A stretch of DNA of 64,000 nucleotides from a virus. Below the pieces are notes generated by a model, which made no database searches, had not been told where the DNA came from, and saw only the letters and a program-made list of their open reading frames with translations. The position numbers and the translations under genes are program-made. Location: positions 1 to 64,000 of the IMG/VR virus record IMGVR_UViG_3300032334_001937; one strand, given 5' to 3'. Positions 55,521 to 64,000 of the stretch are shown piece by piece; the stretch's first letter is position 1, and each line of letters opens with the position of its first letter.

Positions 55521-58500
55521 TACATCATCACCTTATTTGTTTTGTTATTTTGTCTTTGTACCCTATCTAATCTTACCATAATCTCATCTGCAATTTCTTT
55601 CTTATTGAGGTCTGTTCCATTAATAATAAAGTGGTTTGTCATTCCTCCATCATTATAAGTTTTATTTTGATCTGCTGGAATAATACGTTCACCCTTGTGA
55701 ACCATTGCAAGAGTATCAGCAGGTACATAATCTGTTCCAACATCATATGAAGGAATATTAAATTTAACCATTCCACCTTTAGCAAATCCAAATTTTGATT
55801 TTGCTGCATCAATTATTTTTCCAAAATTGGGTCCAGAGTAACCTATTGTTCCTTTTGAAGTTATTTCTCCTCCGCCCTGAATAATTGTATTAAATTTTTC
55901 TGGATTAAATTCAGGATAAACAGTTTTATATTGATCTGGCAAGAAAAGCTCTGCTCTTCTATTTTTAGCCATATTTGTAGCGTTTGTATTTGGTGCTAAT
56001 GGTTCATATGTTCCAAATCCTATTGGCATAAATTTTATACCCTTTGCAAATTTAGAAAGATATGATGCTGTTGCTTTTGCTCTATTTAATGAAAGCAAGT
56101 CATTATCTACTCCACCACGTGAATCTGCATGTCCTTGAACAACTATAGACTTTATGTTATTATCAATTAATTGAGAAGCTAGTTTTTGAAGTTCTAGCCT
56201 TTGTTTTTTATTTAAATCATATGAATTAGTACTAAAGTTAGATCTTATTGGCGGAACTTTAATTTTAATTATTTCTTTATGCGCTTCTTGCCAGGCAGCT
56301 GCTGGACCCATCATTGTTCCGCCTTGATAGGTAGGTTTTACTTCACCTTGGAAATTTTTGGAATAATTAGTGACTTGTCCACCTCTTGCAAACTTAGGTT
56401 TATTAATATTTTGGAATGCATTTGGTTGATTCCATCTTGGTCCAGCTGTTCCAAAATGAGGTATATGTGGTGAAGGCAATGTTCTTTTTGCTTCAAATAC
56501 ATACTCATCTAATAACTTAGAAGCACTTGGTCCAACCCACTGTTGACTTGCTCCTTCTCCAATAAAATGACCACCTTCTGCTGGTATTTTAATTGCTAAA
56601 GGATTAATTGCTTTTAAAACAAATTCTGTATAAGCAGCAACATACTGTTCTTTAGCTGTTGCATCTTTGAAGTATCCACCAAGACCAAGGTCCATTAAGT
56701 TTTTTATTCCACGGACATCTTTGCCTAATATAACTTTTGCTATAGCACCAGCCTGTCCACCTCCTGTACCTCCTTGTGTTGCTATGACTTTAGCCCAGTC
56801 TAAATTGTCAGTAAATGATTTATGCATATCTGGTATCCAGGATTGACCTACATTTAACCCCTTATCAAATTCTTTAAATGGAGCTGCTTCTGGTGAATCA
56901 TATCTTGGTTCTGGTTTTCCAGATGCCTTAATTAAATCTACTGCATTTTCTTTCCATCTTGAGGTAAAATGTGACCAAGGAGCATCTTGGGTCATAGAGT
57001 TATATCCGAATTTATCCATCCAAGCTTTTCCATTTTGCAAAGCCTTATTTGGAACTGTTTTATGTCCTACAATATCAGCCATGTCCTTAAGGCTAAGACC
57101 TCTATAGACAACTTGATCTTCTCCCATTGGTTTTCTAGTTAATAATGAATTAATTACTCCCCAATCATCTTTTTGAGCATACATTGGTTTTTGAGTATAT
57201 AAATCAAGTGCATTAATTCCACCAGGTGGGGTGTCTGTTTTTCTTGATAATTTTAATAGCTTTAGAGCATCAGCTATTGTTGTTTTTGAATTTTCTATCA
57301 TAGATGGAGCATCTTCTGGTTTTGCCCAGGTGTGGTCCTTAAAGAATTTACCACTTTCAAGATCTTTTATTTTGGTTCTATGATCTGCTATCATTTGCTG
57401 ATATTTTTTAATTGATGAAACTGTATCTTCAGAAAGCTTTGATGTTTTAACGGCTTGTGCTTCTGCAAATGCTTTATTTTGCTGTATAACTCTTTGCATT
57501 ACATAACTATTACCCATTGATGGACGATACTGAGGAAGCTTAGGAACAAAGTTATCATCCATAGCAGCATGGACAGTAACTTTAGGAACAATGGCTGATT
57601 TTGTACCCATTCCTAATTTACCTGCAAGTCCTACAGCAGGCAATACTCCAAGCACATCTGCAGCAACGCCTAAGCCTTTATGTCCAAATATTTCAGGGCT
57701 TGTATTATTTTTTAAATTAAATGCTGATGTATAGCCAGATAGACCTTGTGCAGCTAGTAACGCAATTCTATCTTTTTCTGTTTGAGAAACTGCTGACTTA
57801 TAAGAAGAAACTCTTGGGTCAATTTTTGATGCACCCATACCCATCATTCCAGATAGGTATGAGGAAAACATATTTACTGGGTTAAATCTACTAAAGAAGT
57901 TTCCGTTTTTCTTTCCAACTGGTCCACCTGTAGCAAACTTCTTTGCATTTAGTTGATCAAAGAAACCTACGCCATATTTATCAACAGCACTTGCATTAAC
58001 AACATATTCTTTATTAGATAGCATTGCTGGAATAGAATCAGATGTTGTACTTCCTGGTCCAGAAATAAAACCGCCATCTGCTTTTTTAGTTGTATTTCTA
58101 TTGACTGGCTTTCCCTTTACACTTAATGTTTGAGGATTCCATTGCTGAATCACGCCAGCACCGTCTACAGCATACTGCTTTCCATTCCATTCAAATACAT
58201 AAACAGAGTCACCAGTACTTGTTCTTGTTACTCCACTTCGTTGCTGCAATGCCTTATCAGCTGCAGCGCCAACAGTCTTACCGTCTATAGCCCGTGTAGG
58301 TGTCATAGATCCAGCACCAGACACAACTACTACTGGAAGAGGATTACTTTTATCAAAATTAAACATTCTTGATATGCGATCAAGTGCACCCTTAATGTCT
58401 ATTGTTGGGGTTGCAACTGGAGCTGGTCCAGCAGATGCAATGATGTTATCTTTTTTATCTTTATCTGCCTGTAGTTTATCAACTTCATCTTGCTTTGCAG

Positions 58501-61500
58501 CAATTTGCTTTTCTAGAGCTGTTAGTGCATTTTGATTATTATAGTCTACTGTGTTATTAGCTTGTTGTTGTCTTAGCTGTTCTGCTAAAACATAATTTCC
58601 ATGGATCTTTGCATCTAAAATTTCTGCATCAAGGCTTGCCTGTTTTTGCAAGTAATCTTGCTGATTCTTTAACTCTGCTGTTGCATCTTGCTGAGCCTGC
58701 AATTTTTTCTGAAGAACTTTAAGCTCTGCCTTTGCAATTTCTAAAGCACTCTTGCTATTTGCCTTTTCTGCTGCCTTTAGATTAGCAACCTTTGCTGCAT
58801 AGTCTGCTCTGTCTTTTGCATTTTGTTTTTGTATGTCAGCATTTGTTTTTTCAAGGTCTTTTTTAACTGCATCTAAAATCTGCTTTTGTCTTGCTTCTTC
58901 AGTTTGACCTGGAGTCATAGGAACACTTTGTGCTGCCTTCAAGAATATCTGAGCCTCAGCAAAGCTTGCACCCAATGCTCTAAGTTTTGTTAGCTGTGCA
59001 CCAAGGGCTATGTCTGATTTATTTGCTGCAATAATTAAATACTGATATGCCTGAGCTGTTCCGCCAAGAGCCTTAGATAATGCGTTGGCCATGCGGATTG
59101 CATCTTCATAAGATGTTTTTGAATCTAGAATTCTGCTTGCAACTAATAGCGCTGCATCCGCTACTCTCTTTTGCTGCTTTGTCAAACCATCATATGCAAC
59201 ATCAAGGTTTGATAATGGTCTAGCAGCATTTCTTAATTTAGATATCCATGTACCAGTTGCAGTAGTTGAATTCTTTGTGCTTGTTGTAACAGAATCTATT
59301 GCCTTCTTTAAGTACTCAGTCTTTCCAGCATATGTAAGAAGAGTTGTAATTAAGTCTTTTACCTTTGATGGATCCATTCCATTTGCTACCTGTGCAGCAA
59401 CAAACTGTCTTACTGTTCCAACAACACTGCTCTCACTGCTCATTCCCTTTAGGCTGTCAGCTACAAGCTTTAGAGGATTATCACTCTTTAACTTATTAAT
59501 TGCATTAACACGTTTTTGAAGTTCACTTAATTCTTTATTTGTATCTTTGACTGATGTTGCAAATACGTGAATCTTTGCAGTCTGATCAAGCATTGTTCCA
59601 CCGAACATGCTAATTACATCAGCACTTGCTGTATAAGTTGCTTTTACAGTTGCTTCATGCTTTCTATGCATTTCCACTAATGATGTTATTCCAGCAGTAA
59701 CAAGTCCTATTGCAGCTCCAGCTGCAGCTCCCCATACACCAAACATTGCTCCCATAGCTGCCATATTTGCTGTTGATTGAGCTAATGCTTTTCCTGTAAA
59801 CTCTGGCAAAGCACTAAGAGCCATGCTTCCAACCATAAGTCCAGCACCAGCTGCCATGCCTCTGCCACTTAAACCAAATCTAGATTTTCCAGCATCTTTT
59901 GTTTTGTTTCCATTTTCTTTTCCAGCAGCTAATTTTTCTTGTTCAGTTAATGCAGCAACAATTGGAAGTGACATTGCATTCTCTGGCATGCTTGGTCCAA
60001 TTTGAGCTGGCCCCTGTGTTCTTGTTGCTACTCTTCTTTTCTTTAGTGCCTCTTTAGCTCCAACATCTACTGACTGTACAGCTTCTACACCAATCTTTTT
60101 ACCTGCTGCTGTTACAATCTTTTCATCAGCAATCATGCCTTCTGCAAGACCACCATCAATATACTTTCCAGTACGTTTTGATGCTTGAGAGTTTGAAGCA
60201 GTTTCTGCACCCTGTGCAACTCCCTTAGTAGCTCTTCTTCCAGTTTCTATTGCAACCTTTTCTGCAAATTTTATTAAACGATCATGTGCATTTGCAATAA
60301 TTGCTTTAGTTCTTACTTCAATTTCTTTTACACTTGCTGTAATTCCTGGCATGATGTGTGCTGCTTGAGCTCCAGTATATTCTTTTAGTGAATTTTCCTG
60401 TGCTCTTTTTCTTGCACGATTTAAAGCTATTCGTTGTGAAAGATATGACTTGCGCTCTTCTGGCATGTCTTTTGGTGGTAATGTTCCTAGCTCAGGCAAA
60501 ACATCTGGCAAAGTGTTTGGAACATTTTTCATTTGAAATTCGGGCTTAGTACCAGTTTCACTTGATTTACTTGGTCTTTCACCTTTTCTAAAAGCAAAAG
60601 GATTTAATCTTACTGCAAGAGCTTGTGCTTTTTCTCTAAAATCAATATAAGATTTTCCTAAGCTTGTTCTTGGAACAGAAGATCCAGTACCGCTTCCAAC
60701 CATTGCAACAGTTCTTATATCATCTATTGCGCTATTAATTGCTGCAGCTGCTTGTTTACCGCCAATATTAATTGTTTCAGCTTCTTTTCTCATTGCTGGA
60801 ACAACAATATTTTCAAGGTCTAAATCTGTTACTAAAGTTTTTCCTGATTTTTCTAATGCACTTATAGAAGACTCTATAAGTTTTTTGCCTGCAACTTCAA
60901 AATCTTTATGTAACGTTGGATCCTCAACACTTACTCCCATTGAGTCTGCCATTACTGCAAGAAGTGGAGATGCTGCTGCACCACCAGACTGACGAAGTGA
61001 TGCAATAACATCCTGCATGCTTGCTCCAGTTGAACTTCCTAGCTGTTGGTTAATCCAATCTTGTAAATATATGGTTGCATTTCTATATGCTTTAATCTCA
61101 ATGTCTTCAAGTGGTCCTGTTGTCCCGCCCTTTAGTTTTGTTCCACGACCTGTTGGGAATCCAGGTAGGTTATCTGCAACTAAAGAATTAATTAGATCTG
61201 GATGTTTTGAAACAACTGCTGCTGGGATGATTGCTTCACCATTAGAAATTCTTGCAATGATAGAATCTGAAGTTCCAGTTCCTGGGCCAGTCACAACTCC
61301 TGGTGTTCCAGTTGCAAACTTCTTGAGGGCTGGAGCCTTCATCATTCCAGGATTGCTCATAGCAAAAGTTTTTGCTGCAACTATTGCTCTTTCATATGCC
61401 ACTCTTAATTGATTGACTGCCCCTGCTTCTACAGTAAATTGCTGAGTAAGGGTTGCATGTGCCTGCTCAAGTGAGTGTGCTGCTGCTGCAGCATCAAGCT

Positions 61501-63310
61501 GTTCGCTTGTTAAATATTGTGTTTGTTCTCCAAGATTTTGGCTTTGGCCAGTAAGTCTTTGATATCCTGTTCTTAATGTAAGGAAAAGTTTCATTATGTT
61601 TGCAACACCGTTTGCAAGCAAACCAAATGTCATCAAAAGAATTGGACCAAGACCACCAATAACTCCAGCGGTAATTGCTACAAACTTTTTAGTGCCATCA
61701 GATAAGTTATTAAACTTATCAAGTACTTTAGTAACAAAATCAATAACTGGAGTAAATGCTTTCATGAACACTTCTCCTACTGGAGCAAGAGATGCTTTAA
61801 GCTTTGCAACTGCTGCTTGAAATTTAATTAATGCAGATGCTGATGTTACACCTAATTCTTTTTCGGTAAGGCTTGCAAGATTCCCTGCTGACTGACCTGC
61901 TAAATCAAGAACTCTTGATGCCTGATTTCCTGACTGAATAACATTCTTCATCAATGTTGAAATACGTGCAAACTGGAATTTACCAAACATTGTTTCAATT
62001 GCTCTTGCTCTAGCAAGTGGATCTAATCTATCAAGTTCTTTAGCAAACTCAACAACTGTTGCCTTAAGATTACCCTTGTTTTTATTTACAATTCCATTTA
62101 TATTAATTCCCATACTTGCAAGCATTTCATTTGCTTTTTTGCTTGGGTTAATTAAAGAGGCTAAGCCAGACTTTAGTGCGTTAGCACCTTCTGATGCATT
62201 AACTCCTCCTTCTTTCATTGCAGTAAGGAAGAAAGCTAAGTCTTTTACATCTCCACCAAGTGACTGAATTACTGGAGCTACCTTTGGAATAGCTGTTGTA
62301 ATATCATCAAGAGATGTTACAGTTTGGTTTTCTACTGCGTTAAGGAAGTCAATTGTTGTAGCAAGCTCTGTTGAAGAAATCTTAAAAGCATTTTGAAGAG
62401 ATATAGTTGTTTCAAGTGCTTGCTGTTGTTCAATTTGTCCAAGGATAGCAAGCTTAGTTGCTGCATCTGTTTGTGCAATTAAGTCTGCATTCTTAAAACC
62501 TGCTGCAGCTGCTTGAGAAGCAAGCTCTACTGTCTTAGATACTTCAACGCCATACTTTGTATACCCGTCAGCAAGTGCTCTGATATTCTTTAATGCAGCT
62601 TCTGTTTCTACTTGATTAGTACCAAGATCGCCATATACTTTTCTAAATCTAATTACTTCTGTTTCTAATGTCTTAAAAGACTTGGCTGCTGCCTGACCAA
62701 ATGCAGCAAGTGGTAGAGTAAAACCAACCATAAGCTGACGACCAGCCCACTGAGTATTTTTACCAAAGTTAAGAAGACTTGTTGATCCTTGTTTTATTAA
62801 CTGATTAAAGATTGCTTGCTTTTGAGCTGCTATCTGAGTTTGTGTACTCAGATTATTCATGTCAAGAGTTAATGGTCTGATAGCAATTGCCTTCATTGCT
62901 CCAGTTGCATCACGACCCATCTTGATGTATTGGGTCTGTAATGTCTTTACACGTTCTTCGGCTACCTTGCCAATTGTGTCAAATTCACTCTTAAATGCTT
63001 TACCAAATGTTTTTGTTGCTGCCCCAGCATATCTGAAGTACTCACGCATTGAGAGCTTATTGCCCTCAAGCGATGTAGTAAATGATTCTGCTGTTGTTTT
63101 TACTGTGCGGAGTTCTGCAGAGAAAGCACCAATAGCATTTACACTATTGACAAAATTTCTCTGCAGATCCCTCTGAGCAAGTGCTGCTGCTTCACTACTT
63201 TTAGCAACAGATGAGTGAAACTGAGATATCTGACGTTGTAGGGCCTTTAGTTGGTCCAATGCTGCAGACGTATCAATATTTACGCCAATATTAGCATTTA
63301 CATCAGACAT
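55520..63310 (-). CDS. Tape measure protein with OmpA-like and ADP-ribosyltransferase-like domains
   Basis: The 2596-residue protein sets tail length. It has hydrophobic segments near 535-575 and 1150-1215, a coiled coil near 1470-1625, three copies of the tape-measure motif GP-G...SDSI...SNGE (near 670, 1755 and 2530) and a tail end. Near 2360-2460 it has an OmpA-like domain (VVQGHADSRG and LSLNRAKATASYLSKF). Near 2065-2230 it has YRGLS, SFTDNLDWAKV and YTEFVL, a possible ADP-ribosyltransferase core. Its length suggests a tail of a few hundred nanometres. An AGAGGTGATAC site precedes the ATG. Confidence 0.9.
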   Translation of the reverse strand: MSDVNANIGVNIDTSAALDQLKALQRQISQFHSSVAKSSEAAALAQRDLQRNFVNSVNAIGAFSAELRTVKTTAESFTTSLEGNKLSMREYFRYAGAATKTFGKAFKSEFDTIGKVAEERVKTLQTQYIKMGRDATGAMKAIAIRPLTLDMNNLSTQTQIAAQKQAIFNQLIKQGSTSLLNFGKNTQWAGRQLMVGFTLPLAAFGQAAAKSFKTLETEVIRFRKVYGDLGTNQVETEAALKNIRALADGYTKYGVEVSKTVELASQAAAAGFKNADLIAQTDAATKLAILGQIEQQQALETTISLQNAFKISSTELATTIDFLNAVENQTVTSLDDITTAIPKVAPVIQSLGGDVKDLAFFLTAMKEGGVNASEGANALKSGLASLINPSKKANEMLASMGININGIVNKNKGNLKATVVEFAKELDRLDPLARARAIETMFGKFQFARISTLMKNVIQSGNQASRVLDLAGQSAGNLASLTEKELGVTSASALIKFQAAVAKLKASLAPVGEVFMKAFTPVIDFVTKVLDKFNNLSDGTKKFVAITAGVIGGLGPILLMTFGLLANGVANIMKLFLTLRTGYQRLTGQSQNLGEQTQYLTSEQLDAAAAAHSLEQAHATLTQQFTVEAGAVNQLRVAYERAIVAAKTFAMSNPGMMKAPALKKFATGTPGVVTGPGTGTSDSIIARISNGEAIIPAAVVSKHPDLINSLVADNLPGFPTGRGTKLKGGTTGPLEDIEIKAYRNATIYLQDWINQQLGSSTGASMQDVIASLRQSGGAAASPLLAVMADSMGVSVEDPTLHKDFEVAGKKLIESSISALEKSGKTLVTDLDLENIVVPAMRKEAETINIGGKQAAAAINSAIDDIRTVAMVGSGTGSSVPRTSLGKSYIDFREKAQALAVRLNPFAFRKGERPSKSSETGTKPEFQMKNVPNTLPDVLPELGTLPPKDMPEERKSYLSQRIALNRARKRAQENSLKEYTGAQAAHIMPGITASVKEIEVRTKAIIANAHDRLIKFAEKVAIETGRRATKGVAQGAETASNSQASKRTGKYIDGGLAEGMIADEKIVTAAGKKIGVEAVQSVDVGAKEALKKRRVATRTQGPAQIGPSMPENAMSLPIVAALTEQEKLAAGKENGNKTKDAGKSRFGLSGRGMAAGAGLMVGSMALSALPEFTGKALAQSTANMAAMGAMFGVWGAAAGAAIGLVTAGITSLVEMHRKHEATVKATYTASADVISMFGGTMLDQTAKIHVFATSVKDTNKELSELQKRVNAINKLKSDNPLKLVADSLKGMSSESSVVGTVRQFVAAQVANGMDPSKVKDLITTLLTYAGKTEYLKKAIDSVTTSTKNSTTATGTWISKLRNAARPLSNLDVAYDGLTKQQKRVADAALLVASRILDSKTSYEDAIRMANALSKALGGTAQAYQYLIIAANKSDIALGAQLTKLRALGASFAEAQIFLKAAQSVPMTPGQTEEARQKQILDAVKKDLEKTNADIQKQNAKDRADYAAKVANLKAAEKANSKSALEIAKAELKVLQKKLQAQQDATAELKNQQDYLQKQASLDAEILDAKIHGNYVLAEQLRQQQANNTVDYNNQNALTALEKQIAAKQDEVDKLQADKDKKDNIIASAGPAPVATPTIDIKGALDRISRMFNFDKSNPLPVVVVSGAGSMTPTRAIDGKTVGAAADKALQQRSGVTRTSTGDSVYVFEWNGKQYAVDGAGVIQQWNPQTLSVKGKPVNRNTTKKADGGFISGPGSTTSDSIPAMLSNKEYVVNASAVDKYGVGFFDQLNAKKFATGGPVGKKNGNFFSRFNPVNMFSSYLSGMMGMGASKIDPRVSSYKSAVSQTEKDRIALLAAQGLSGYTSAFNLKNNTSPEIFGHKGLGVAADVLGVLPAVGLAGKLGMGTKSAIVPKVTVHAAMDDNFVPKLPQYRPSMGNSYVMQRVIQQNKAFAEAQAVKTSKLSEDTVSSIKKYQQMIADHRTKIKDLESGKFFKDHTWAKPEDAPSMIENSKTTIADALKLLKLSRKTDTPPGGINALDLYTQKPMYAQKDDWGVINSLLTRKPMGEDQVVYRGLSLKDMADIVGHKTVPNKALQNGKAWMDKFGYNSMTQDAPWSHFTSRWKENAVDLIKASGKPEPRYDSPEAAPFKEFDKGLNVGQSWIPDMHKSFTDNLDWAKVIATQGGTGGGQAGAIAKVILGKDVRGIKNLMDLGLGGYFKDATAKEQYVAAYTEFVLKAINPLAIKIPAEGGHFIGEGASQQWVGPSASKLLDEYVFEAKRTLPSPHIPHFGTAGPRWNQPNAFQNINKPKFARGGQVTNYSKNFQGEVKPTYQGGTMMGPAAAWQEAHKEIIKIKVPPIRSNFSTNSYDLNKKQRLELQKLASQLIDNNIKSIVVQGHADSRGGVDNDLLSLNRAKATASYLSKFAKGIKFMPIGFGTYEPLAPNTNATNMAKNRRAELFLPDQYKTVYPEFNPEKFNTIIQGGGEITSKGTIGYSGPNFGKIIDAAKSKFGFAKGGMVKFNIPSYDVGTDYVPADTLAMVHKGERIIPADQNKTYNDGGMTNHFIINGTDLNKKEIADEIMVRLDRVQRQNNKTNKVMM

Positions 63311-63332
63311 GTATCACCTCTTTTAAGTTTTA

Positions 63333-63653
63333 TTATTCAGCTGGTAAAACGTTGACCAGTGAACCAAGCTCAATGCCTGATGCTGCTTCAACAATTTTAT
63401 AAACAGTTGGAAGGTCAAGAATTTCTTCCAATGTTGCCAAATCTTTTGCCAGTTCTGGCTTGTACTGCTCCATAGCAATTTGAACACACTCAATCAAAAT
63501 ATTCATTGATTTTTCGTTGTTGTCTGCGACAGTAGCTATACCCTCAAACTTCTTCATAAATGGGCGGAGCAAAGAAATTTTTAGAGGCTTAACCTCAATC
63601 TTTGTACCGTCCATAAGAATAAGTTCATTACCCTCATGTACTTTCGTTGCCAT
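63333..63653 (-). CDS. Tail assembly chaperone
   Basis: The 106-residue protein (MATKVHEGNELILMDGTKI start) has the short beta/alpha pattern I recall from actinophage tail assembly chaperones upstream of the tape measure gene. GGAGGAATAAAATA precedes the ATG. An extended -10 (TGCTATAAT) overlaps the upstream gene end. Confidence 0.7.
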   Translation of the reverse strand: MATKVHEGNELILMDGTKIEVKPLKISLLRPFMKKFEGIATVADNNEKSMNILIECVQIAMEQYKPELAKDLATLEEILDLPTVYKIVEAASGIELGSLVNVLPAE

Positions 63654-63684
63654 TATTTTATTCCTCCTATATAGGCTTAGTCAA

Positions 63685-64000
63685 TTATAGCATAGCGGAG
63701 GGGTCTCTAGCGTCTTCATAATCAAGACCAAGACCAATACCAAACCCTGCTTTCTGTGCATTTACTCCTTGTAAAGCAAGAACATCATTACTATCAGAAG
63801 TTGCCCCACCACTAAATACTCTAGCCTTCATATCTTCCCATTGCTTTTGACCTTGCTCTTGTTCACCTTCAAGATCAACCCCTTGCATTGCTGCTAAAAA
63901 TTTCTTTTCTTCATAGTCTAATTCTCTTTTACTTGCTAGGGTTGCCAATAACTCTGGCATAGATAAAGATAATTCTAGTTCATGATAATCTTTCCATATA
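63685..64000 (-). CDS. Partial tail assembly protein, continues past the right edge
   Basis: The reading frame is open to the last base of the window (visible product ...WKDYHELELSLSMPELLATL and onward). The Met at 63960 is therefore internal, not a start. The visible part, with SKRELDYEEKKFLAAMQGVDLEG and GGATSDSNDVLALQGVNAQ, resembles the second tail assembly chaperone (gpT-like) of actinophages. The rest lies outside the window. Confidence 0.65.
   Translation of the reverse strand, partial: IWKDYHELELSLSMPELLATLASKRELDYEEKKFLAAMQGVDLEGEQEQGQKQWEDMKARVFSGGATSDSNDVLALQGVNAQKAGFGIGLGLDYEDARDPSAML

Overview
The window is a 64 kb piece of a tailed-phage genome, and it probably starts and ends inside the phage. 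It is visibly AT-rich and densely packed, with many ATGA and TAATG start/stop overlaps. Structural and packaging genes (terminase large and small subunits, two very large minor tail proteins, a 2596-residue tape measure protein, tail assembly proteins) sit on the minus strand together with a nearly complete replisome. A WhiB-family regulator, a DUF7455-like protein, several small Zn-ribbon proteins of actinophage type and the frequent leaderless promoters all point to an actinobacterial host. The AT-richness favours a low-GC aquatic actinobacterium (for example the Nanopelagicales/acI or Actinomarinales groups), but that is inference. No integrase, excisionase or repressor is recognisable, so a lytic siphovirus-like phage is the simplest reading.

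Layout. 1-6.6 kb is a mosaic of short operons on both strands: at least four 2-oxoglutarate/Fe(II) oxygenase-like genes, a glutathione-peroxidase-like protein, a methyltransferase and many tiny proteins. 6.65-7.0 kb holds four tRNA genes (Met-type CAT, Asn, Gly, Arg) behind a consensus promoter. 7.0-11.1 kb (+) is an operon of a small leader ORF, two SGNH-hydrolase paralogues, another 2OG oxygenase and a NodU/CmcH-type carbamoyltransferase. 11.1-12.1 kb has two divergent genes, one a Dps-like protein. 12.1-15.7 kb (-) is a glycan module of a methyltransferase, three glycosyltransferases and a nucleotide-sugar epimerase. 15.7-21.6 kb (-) holds small conserved actinophage proteins, WhiB, thioredoxin, a secreted HNH nuclease, a luciferase-like monooxygenase and an FmdB-type Zn ribbon. 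21.6-25.2 kb (-) is the lysis and proteostasis region: endolysin, DUF2061-like and holin-like membrane proteins, Hsp20, a secreted subtilase and a proteasome-like Ntn hydrolase. 25.2-29.5 kb (-) carries two large secreted proteins. 29.5-32 kb (-) is packaging. 32.3-44.6 kb (-) is replication and recombination: RuvC-like and PD-(D/E)XK nucleases, a Cas4/RecB-like nuclease, RecA, MazG-like, DnaE, SSB-like, primase, another 2OG oxygenase and DnaB helicase. 44.7-64 kb (-) is tail morphogenesis.

The most distinctive signals are these. (1) A recurring -10 box lies exactly six (once seven) bases before an ATG, which implies leaderless transcripts at eleven starts; three of these head short leader ORFs whose stop overlaps the next gene. 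(2) Seven genes look like 2OG/Fe(II) oxygenases. (3) Two large exported proteins are present, one built like an actinobacterial surface-layer protein. (4) The tape measure protein carries an OmpA-like peptidoglycan-binding domain and a possible ADP-ribosyltransferase domain. (5) The phage has its own redox, chaperone and protease set (GPx-like, Dps-like, thioredoxin, Hsp20, Ntn hydrolase, subtilase, luciferase-like flavoenzyme).

All family calls come from reading the translations and motifs by eye. No database search was run, and functions are inferences at the stated confidence.
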